Positions 56,675-64,000 of a stretch of DNA of 64,000 nt are shown here, piece after piece. This stretch comes from Pteria penguin (lineage: Eukaryota; Mollusca; Bivalvia; Pterioida; Pteriidae). Numbering within the stretch: the first letter of the stretch is position 1; each line of letters begins with the position of its first letter. The notes under the pieces are model-generated. The model was not told the origin of the DNA. It saw only the letters and a program-made list of their open reading frames with translations, and ran no database searches. The DNA lies in contig CM068590.1 of assembly GCA_035048485.1 (NCBI GenBank), forward strand, positions 18,092,774 to 18,156,773, given 5' to 3'. Position numbers and translations under genes: made by a program.

Positions 56675-56848
56675 GATACTTGTTTCGAGTCGTTGATTGT
56701 TCAGAACCTATTCTAGAATTATGGCCACGGTTTTCCACATTGTTTGACGCAATTCGCCCATATGCAAATACCACGTCAGAGTTATCGTTCATAATTCGTT
56801 TATTGATTGTGAAGACATCTTCAGATTCAAATGCTGCATTCTTATTCC
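56675..56848 (-). pseudogene. Relic of transporter exon 1 in unit B
   Basis: Minus-strand sequence matches transporter exon 1 (46447-46643): NAAFESEDVFTINK and SRIGSEQS remain readable. The initiator ATG has become part of GGGGAATAAG, several residues are deleted, and the splice donor is gone. No downstream transporter exons are near. It was carried along when the boundary region duplicated. Confidence 0.78.
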
Positions 56849-57384
56849 CCTAGTCACAATTTCATTTCCTGAGAACAATACTTGACAAAAACACCTAAGA
56901 TAAAATTTACCCAGAATGCAGGGTACCTGACATGTTTAGAATTAAGACCTTGTTTTGTTCGAGATCTATGACCATGTTTCAAACTCCTGACCGACCTTCT
57001 TGTCGAATCAATTGAACCGTTTACGAACAAAATCACACCATGAAATTTAGGTAAAACCTGAAAAGTGTAAGGGAGAAAGAGTATAGACAATTCATAACAG
57101 ATTTACAGACATGAAGACACCTACCTTATTTATGTAGGAAACATGCTGCATAACTAGTAATGAATTGAGAAAATGGGGAGATTCAGGTCAAACTAGGAAT
57201 ACCAGTAGTAAACTCAGTAACATGATTAAGTCACATTTTCATTTTAAGATTTATATGAACTTCTATTTTATATTCTTATTATTGTTGTTGTTTATTGAAT
57301 TTCTTATACATATACCTGAGCATAAGTAATTCCGGACAATAGAAGTATTTCTCTCCGTTATGATTCCAAAGCATACAGATATAC

Positions 57385-57433
57385 ATGGCGTCATAAACGT
57401 TGTGACGTCATGATTACTCCTTCACAACGTTTA
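57385..57433 (+). promoter_or_regulatory. CRE and 12-bp inverted repeat, gene B
   Basis: TAAACGTTGTGA (57394-57405) and TCACAACGTTTA (57422-57433) are identical to the gene A arms with the same 16-bp spacing, and TGACGTCA (57403-57410) overlaps the left arm. The upstream CRE of gene A has become TGGCGTCA here. Confidence 0.6.
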
Positions 57434-57486
57434 ACGCCATAGTCAAGTTGACATCCACGCTACCTCTCTTGCTTAAACTCACAGTT

Positions 57487-58478
57487 ATGGAAGGAATCGG
57501 TATTCCAAACGTATCAGGAATTCTTTTGGAGGCAAGGAAGGTGTAAGTAGTCAATTATTCATTCCTCAGAAATTCTTTTCTGCTAATAATTTCAGGTCTT
57601 TGCTTTGCATTTCATGTCTCTCAGCTCTGTTGGGCTTTGCCATAGACCTTTTCCGATTTTACATGATGAAGGGGCAAAATAGAAATACAACCCGAAAACT
57701 ATATTCTTGGCTATACCTATTTCATATTTGAATTTTCTTCGTTACACATATTCCTTATTTGAATTATTAATATGTCTGGTGGATATTTTTGTTTTCTGTG
57801 AATAATTAATTTTAATATTTTTCGTCCCCTCTAGGATTGACCGCCCAGCGACATTTGCAGAATATATGAATGCAAAATGCAACGAAGACCGGTTAGTGCA
57901 GAGCGTTGTGGCGGTGAAGAATATTCTTACAAAACTGGACAAGCATCAGAAATTGCATGGTGGTAAGAAGTTTTGATATGCACCTAACATCATTATAAGA
58001 CAAAATGGTTTTTTTTTAAATTTTAACATTATTTGATAAGGAATTTTCATGAATTATTAACTTGCTATATAGGGGCTTATGTTTTCATGAATTCATCTTT
58101 GATTACATTGCTTCAGATGATGCAACGGATGACCCTTCATCTCTGGTCAAGGCCATTGCCGAGGTGATCAAGGACATCATTGACAACAAACTAAACACTG
58201 GATTCATTAATCGTGTGAAATCGAAAATATCTAGTGCCTTTGTCAGGAACAGATGTGTGAAATCAAAAGAAACGTGAGTAAAATTCATGATGGTAATGAT
58301 GATGATATTTTCGTTGATGGTGACGATGATGTTAATGATTATGATGATGATGATTTCGTCAATGTGGTTCTGTTATTCCTCATTGAATTCAATTTTTCCA
58401 TGAATTCTTTGTATGCATCAATTGTTAAAGAATATGAGGGGTCTTTAGAAAATTTGACAGTTTAATAATGATTTAAGC

Positions 58479-58550
<72 letters not shown>

Positions 58551-61166
58551 TAATAATAGAATAATAATAATAATAATAATGAATAAATAAATAAATAAAT
58601 AAATAAATAAAATTAAGAACATTTTTCAAATTTGTTAAAACTTGTATTTTTTTTTCTAACAGCATTGATGACAGTTTACGAAATGATCTAGAGGAGAAAA
58701 AGAGGTCTTTATTTGAGTTGGCAAAAGAGCACACACAACTTGTAGACGACATACGTCAAGCACAAAAGGTAAAAATAACACTCCCCCTTTTTTCCAATCA
58801 TTTTTTCATCACGTTCAATAACTATGGTTCCCTGTTCTAAGATACTTCATTAAGGGCATCGAGGTATAATCTATATGCGTTTACATGTTTGAATATATCT
58901 ATAAACTTCGTCGATTTTCGGTGTAGTGTGGAAAATTTGAAAGTATACATTTTCATCGAATATCAAAATTGGAATCAATTTTCAGAAAAAACCCCTCTTA
59001 TGTATATATATGTATTTGTATTCACCTTTTCAAATTGCCTATTACAAATGCTCTGTCCACAACAAGAAAATGAGCTTAAAGTTTATGCAAGATTATCGTT
59101 GGATTATCATCTATCAAACTTTCCTCTTGATTCATCATTAATTTTGAGATTTTTTAGGAAATTTGATGATTTTTATTATTGTTTTCAGGACTGTTTCACA
59201 AGCAAATCAAAGAAAAATAAAGCAGAACTGAATCTGTATACTGCCCTTCTCAAACGTACTGCTGAACACGAGGCCGATGATACAAAATCTAGAGATCTTG
59301 CCATTCAGGAACTCAAAATATCTCTGGCCATAGAAGAACAAAGACAAGACATCTGTGACTTGACTTTCCAAAAGTTGATTTTGAAAGAAGAACGTCTGTG
59401 CATAGACATGGAAAGGGTAATTATTCGTTATTTTCTTTACAACAGATTTGAATCGAATGAAATTATACTGATCGTTATAAGAATGAATGAATGAATGAAT
59501 AACTGAGCTAATGGATGAATGAATGAATGAATGATGGAAGGAAGGAAGGAATGAAAGAAGGAAGGATCAAAATGGAAAAAAGTGAGAACAATTATATCAA
59601 ATTTATGTACTTATATGGTAATACTTAGGCAAATAGAGTGTCTGGGAACCCCCCTCCCCCCTTTTTTTTCTTATATCAGCTATTGCAAAAAAACCCATAT
59701 TATTTCCTTCAAATTTCAGTCGGGGGATTCTAATACTTTCACTGTCATTGATGAATAATTAACGATATATCCTGTTCAAAATTTCATAGATAAGTCAAGA
59801 AATAAAAGAAGACATCACTACAGCATACACCAGACGATGGGAGCGGGCTGTGTCAGATATGAAACAGTTGTCAGAAAAAATATTGCCAAGTGAAAGGTCA
59901 GTTATACATTGATAAATACATGTAGACGGTGTAATTTGAACGTTGGTTTTGGTTGGCTTTTTTTTTCAAAGAAATTATTAATACACTCCTTAAAAAGAAC
60001 CTTGTCAATGATAGGCGCGACTTCAGACAAATCCCTAGCCAGCTATTGCCAAGCTGTTCAATAGTCGGCCGTGATTTGACCCATGTATGGGTGTCAAGGC
60101 CACAACTGAGTCACTAGTAAGCATGTAACATGAAGATAGGGACATAATTGATGTAAAATTCCCGGATTGGGCCACTGAGTTGACAAAGTTTGCCGCCTGT
60201 TGCACTACGACTGAAAATTGCTGAAAGAAACGTATATCCCTATTATTCAACCAATCAATGAACATGTAAGTAGTTTTGCCTAAATTTTCTTGCAGCCGAT
60301 CAGCAATCTTAGAAAAGGTTGTGCAGCTTGATATTCAGGCAGTCTTAACGAAGATAATAGCCAAGAACCAATGTCTCTATACGGTTGCCAACTGTCAGGT
60401 AAAAAAATTCACTTTTATTTGAAGTTTTGACGCTATCAAGTCCACTTTTTATCCCCCAGATCGATAGATCATATTGTTTTTGTCCTGTCTGTCAGTCTCT
60501 TTGTCTGTCTGTCTGTCTGACCTTAACCTTAGCCATAACTTTTGAACCGTGAGAAAGAAATTTCATATTTCACATGCGTACTCAACTAATAAAGCCCTTT
60601 CAAATAACAGCAAGTTCGATGACCCTTTTTGTCCTGTCTGTCTGTTGTCAACTTTAACCATGGCCATAACTTTTGAACAGTGAGGGACAGAGACTTCATA
60701 TTTCAAAGGCGTACTCAACTAATGAAGCATTTTCAAATGACACCCAAGGTTGAAGACTTTTTGACCTTGACAATGACCTTCACATTAAAAACAACTTTTT
60801 CTGACTTGGGTAAACGTCCCTTTTACCCTATTCGATAAAATTTACATACGAATATGACCTTTCTGCCATTCTGATGATATTTAACATCCCTATTGCACGA
60901 CAGGCCACAGTTTCATATCGATTTTATAATCCTTTTTAAAACATCGATAAAATTAAATGCAAATATTTCAATGTTTAAAAATCAGATAAGCAACGGAATG
61001 GGGTTCACCAGATATACGCGTCTGCTTCGAGTTTTACATAATCCCGTTTTAATACATTTGTACATCCAATCCTTTGCACCATACATACATATTTATCATC
61101 TTTTCTTTTTGTTTTTAGGAATTCAAACGAGTCAACATCTTAAACGAAATCAAAGAGAGACACTAA
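57487..61166 (+). CDS. Unknown helical protein, copy B, 310 aa, 8 exons
   Basis: Exons 57487-57542, 57835-57962, 58117-58273, 58663-58768, 59189-59416, 59790-59896, 60296-60398 and 61119-61166 keep exactly the exon lengths and phases of copy A. The protein differs at about 29 of 310 positions by hand count, with a cluster in exon 2 (CNGDRPRQS in A, CNEDRLVQS in B) and scattered charge changes in exons 5 and 6. Frame, ATG, TAA and all GT-AG sites are intact, so both copies are probably functional. Lack of a signal peptide or membrane helix suggests an intracellular protein. Intron 7 holds a repeat block (60455-60809) absent from A. No function assigned. Confidence 0.85.
58482..58582. repeat. 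(AAT)n microsatellite, intron 3 of gene B
   Basis: Interrupted AAT array in the same place as 49619-49708, followed by an (AAAT)n run. Confidence 0.93.
60155..60262 (+). mobile_element. Old SINE type 2 remnant, intron 6 of gene B
   Basis: CCCGGATTGGGCCACTGAGT, ACTGAAAATTGCTGAAAG and CAACCAATCAATGAAC correspond to the remnant at 51880-52015 in gene A. Confidence 0.55.
60455..60809 (+). repeat. Dispersed repeat inserted in intron 7 of gene B
   Basis: Two decayed internal copies of a unit with GTCCTGTCTGTC, GGCCATAACTTTTGAAC, CATATTTCA and GCGTACTCAACTAATRAAGC. Gene A has no counterpart between the same flanks. The style resembles the GGTCAAGGTCA repeats at 24 kb. Confidence 0.7.
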
Positions 61167-61279
61167 ATCGTGTCAACTACTTCACCGAAACCTGGCTATA
61201 ATAAGCAAACAGTAAATCATAAAGAATATTCGAGTGGTGTTCAAAAGTTATCATGCGCAATCATGTATATATACTTGTA

Positions 61280-61285
61280 AATAAA
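61280..61285 (+). promoter_or_regulatory. AATAAA poly(A) signal, gene B
   Basis: AATAAA 114 bp past the stop, at the same place as in gene A. A second AATAAA follows at 61299-61304. Confidence 0.75.
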
Positions 61286-61862
61286 TTTTTATCACTCTAA
61301 TAAATCATCTCGTCTTATTTTGCTTATAATAAAATATTATTTAGAAGTACCCCTAATATGCATGGCTCAGTTGCTACTGGATGCACAAAAGATATTGCTT
61401 CTACATATTTGTTTTTCATATTTTTAATTGTGGGGGTGTCTTGTTGCTTTAAACCTCAATTTAATGGGAATATTTTATGTATAGTGGCAAATGCTGTGCA
61501 AAACGTTGGCTATAAAACCCTCACTAGCTTCGCTGCTGACCAAGTATGTACGAATATATACGTAACGTAGTTACAAATGTAGGAGTGCGCCTATATGTAT
61601 TGTTATAGTGTATGGTGAGGCTAAAGCTCAAACATTACACAGACATTTGCTCTAGGGTGTCCTCGGGTACTATGGTCCACTATTCGCTATAAATGTAAAA
61701 GAATGGTTGATGTCTACTTCAAAATACTTGTAGAACGAATATATTCACCAATTTTTATATACATATGCCACTAAATTACCCCACAAAGAATAAACAAGAA
61801 AACAAATACCAAATGTATTTAATATAGTATGTAGTGAACTTTTATCAAATACTTACTCAACA

Positions 61863-62105
61863 TTTTGACCTGTTGTCATAAATGCCTGCTCCATATTTTA
61901 TACCGTTGTCAAACATTATTGCACCATATTTTGACATGTTGTCAAACATCCTTGCTCCATATTTTGACCTGTTCTCAAAATGCTTGTTCCACATTTTGAT
62001 CTGTTGTCAAACATCTTTGCTCCATATTTTGACCTGTTGTCAAACATCCTTGCACCATATTTTCATTGGCTCTTAAACATACTTATTCCATGTACTGGCA
62101 TCATT
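61863..62105. repeat. 33-bp degenerate minisatellite
   Basis: Unit core TTTTGACCTGTTGTCAAACA then TCCTTGCTCCATA, about seven recognisable units with more decayed ones to about 62215. As 33 is a multiple of three, an 11-residue repeat (LSNILAPYFDL) appears in a chance frame. The frame has no start or splice context, so no gene is called. Confidence 0.8.
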
Positions 62106-62215
62106 TCAACAACCCTCACTCCATGTTTTGACATGTCATCAAGCATCCTTTACAATAGTTTGCTTTGTTATCCTTGTACTGACCCTCAGTTTCCAAATAA
62201 TGCTTGCTTCATATC

Positions 62216-63233
62216 CTAATAAGCATTTTTGTTCCTGAATTTGGCCTATTAAAAGCACTTTTATTTCAAATTCTGCTCTTGTCAGGCATTTGTATATGAA
62301 ATATAAACTGTAAGTCTAACGAGTTTCGAACTCTTGACCTTCCATTTAAAAGTCAAATCACCTATAGCTCAGTCGTGCTATGTACGACATGTAAAAAAGA
62401 CACAATGAATTATAAATGTATAAAATGGGTTCTTAAGAGTCTTTTTTTGCTTAATGCTTTTCTAGCAAAATGAGATTATATAACCTGCATTATCAGGGAA
62501 GTATAGTTTAACTATACATCCTTGGCATGATGCATTACCACTAAATTAACATCAACCTATTACGAGAACCAGTCCACAGCAGCAATGGATCTTTTCCATG
62601 TTGACTTAACCATGACGCTGAGCTCCGGTTTTTACCCTCATAGGAAGATAGGACACTGACGAGATACTGGTCAGGTTAGAACGCTGGACATTATGGGCTC
62701 AAGCCTAGCCCACTACTGACTTAGCGACGGTAGCAAGACTCATAATGTATGTCAACGGATTGTACACATTAACATAAACACCACTGGGTTATTTGTAGTG
62801 CATGGACAGTTTTATTTAATTCTAATCATACTTAATAAATGACTCCTAATTAAAAATAACAAATCATACTTAACAAATCATTAATAATTAAAACTCACAA
62901 TTCATTCCTAAATATGTTGATTCTCATAGTATTTCATATACATACCTGTATATAAATATATATATATATATATTTAAAAACAAGTAAACAAACAACCCCC
63001 CCCCCTAAAAATAAAGAAGGAAAGAATAGAAGAAAAAAAAATTAAGTATACTCAATACCAAGGTACACTAAATATTATAAATAATAAAAAGATTGTACAC
63101 TTTTTTTCACAAAATTTCAGCCACTTGGCCCTCATAATGTGTACTGATCAATGTTATACATATGTATCATAAATATGATATAATATGATAATACATATGC
63201 CATTTATACATGTATGATAAAATATATCCTAAT
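62216..63233. other. Intergenic with tRNA-like remnants
   Basis: GGTTAGAACGCTGGAC with GGGCTCAAGCCTAG (about 62675-62710), and on the minus strand GGTCAAGAGTTCGAAAC (about 62325-62342), are weak SINE-head remnants. Nothing coding. Confidence 0.35.
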
Positions 63234-63378
63234 CAGTGGCAGATCCAGGATTTCCAAAAATGGGGCCCAAATGGGTATAAGCCAAACTGCTCAGCCATTT
63301 TTGGTGCAAAATCTGGATTTTCACAAGTAAATATGTGGCCAAAAAGGGAGACCAGCCCTCCCTCTAAATCCGCCACTG
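63234..63378 (+). mobile_element. CAGTGGCG short element, both ends intact
   Basis: A 145-bp element from CAGTGGCAGATCCAGGATTT to CTCTAAATCCGCCACTG. Among the family members here it has the cleanest inverted ends. No target duplication was found. Confidence 0.8.
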
Positions 63379-64000
63379 CTTATATCTATGTATTAAACAA
63401 ATCAATACCTCATACATTTATATCTTATGTTATATATACATGTATCTATCATATTTAAATGCTATGTTCTATGTATAATGATAATTTTGTGTGCCAACAA
63501 TATAAATTAAAACAACATACATAATATTTGCTAGTATCATAAATGCTGTATGTATGTCACAAAGCAGTTTAACAAGGCCAGCCTACAGATGTAGCAATGA
63601 GGAAAACCAGACACACAAAGATACCCAACTATTTGTAGTAAACTATTTATCTCCCCGCCTCAAGCCCAGTTGATGATCCACCAAATACAAAATGGATATA
63701 AATAAACCAGCTAAACTACAATTCCATACTTTAACCCATTCAGTTCCAGGCCCAAGTCTGGTCGACGTTTACCCAAGATTGGAGGGGGGCTGACTGGCTA
63801 AATTACAGTCTGGTCCTATAAACCCATTCTATAGCCAAGACCAACAATTTGGTTAAATTAAATTAATTAAATGACAAATTCAAATCGATCTTTAATGAAT
63901 AAACACCACATGCTTAGCGAGAGAATGAAACTGCTTGTCTTAATGTGATGTAAATGCAGTGTCAAGGGTATACAAATAAGGAGGGTAATAATTCATGAAA
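63379..64000. other. Intergenic, nothing recognised
   Basis: AT-rich sequence to the window edge without recognised features. Confidence 0.4.

Larger units (their letters stand above)
52898..61415 (+). repeat. Tandem segmental duplication, unit B
   Basis: Second unit in direct orientation, longer than unit A mainly because of the nested insertion at 52993-56486. It ends near 61415, where similarity to the sequence after gene A (ACATATCTTGGGTTTTT) stops. Confidence 0.85.

Noticed and set aside
61358..61570. 70-codon hydrophobic frame after gene B as an extra exon
   Set aside because: It lies beyond the poly(A) signal. The matching region after gene A does not keep the frame.

Overview
ORGANISM. 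This window is eukaryotic nuclear DNA. It is AT-rich and intron-rich, with GT-AG introns, AATAAA signals and dense mobile-element debris. At least ten tRNA-headed SINE copies end in (TCAA)n- or (CCAA)n-type tails, and there are many short terminal-inverted-repeat elements, microsatellites and minisatellites. The SINE style, and an element beginning with GAGGCCCAAGTGGGCC and ending in a GACGGACGG-rich tract, suggest a mollusc, most likely a bivalve. That is an inference from repeat style and was not tested by a database search. There is no operon, CRISPR array, rRNA or convincing free-standing tRNA gene. LAYOUT. Positions 1-17,480 are intergenic and rich in repeats: SINEs with clear target-site duplications, a TA-flanked foldback element nested in a SINE, and a 104-bp near-perfect palindrome. 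Positions 17,481-19,100 hold an intronless 539-residue protein with an N-terminal PTB/PID-like domain. Positions 19,110-36,500 are again intergenic, with SINEs, a foldback element whose arms are degenerate minisatellite, the 3' end of a probable LINE, and a 146-bp tandem repeat with two alternating variants. Positions 36,696-46,643 (minus strand) carry six exons of a divergent SLC16/monocarboxylate-transporter-like MFS protein whose last coding exon was not found. Positions 46,150-61,400 are a tandem segmental duplication. Each unit carries an eight-exon, plus-strand gene for a 310-residue helical protein that I do not recognise. Both copies are intact and about 91% identical by hand count. 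The second unit also keeps a dead copy of the transporter's first exon, so the unit was copied from the head-to-head boundary between the two genes. The spacer between the copies was enlarged by a SINE, which was itself hit by a 3.1-kb DNA-transposon-like element and by a second palindrome of the same family as the one at 8.7 kb. Positions 61,400-64,000 are repeats only. HOW THE GENES RELATE. The transporter and unknown gene A are divergently arranged about 2.1 kb apart. Both unknown-gene copies keep the same compact proximal promoter: a CRE-type TGACGTCA overlapping one arm of a perfect 12-bp inverted repeat about 55-95 bp before the ATG. That points to shared regulation of the two copies. 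Nothing in the sequence links their function to the PTB protein. STRONGEST UNUSUAL SIGNALS. These are the ~100-bp palindrome family (TGTC...GACA ends, CACATGAC core, 4-bp target duplication), the duplicated unknown gene with its conserved promoter hairpin, and the minisatellite-armed foldback element.
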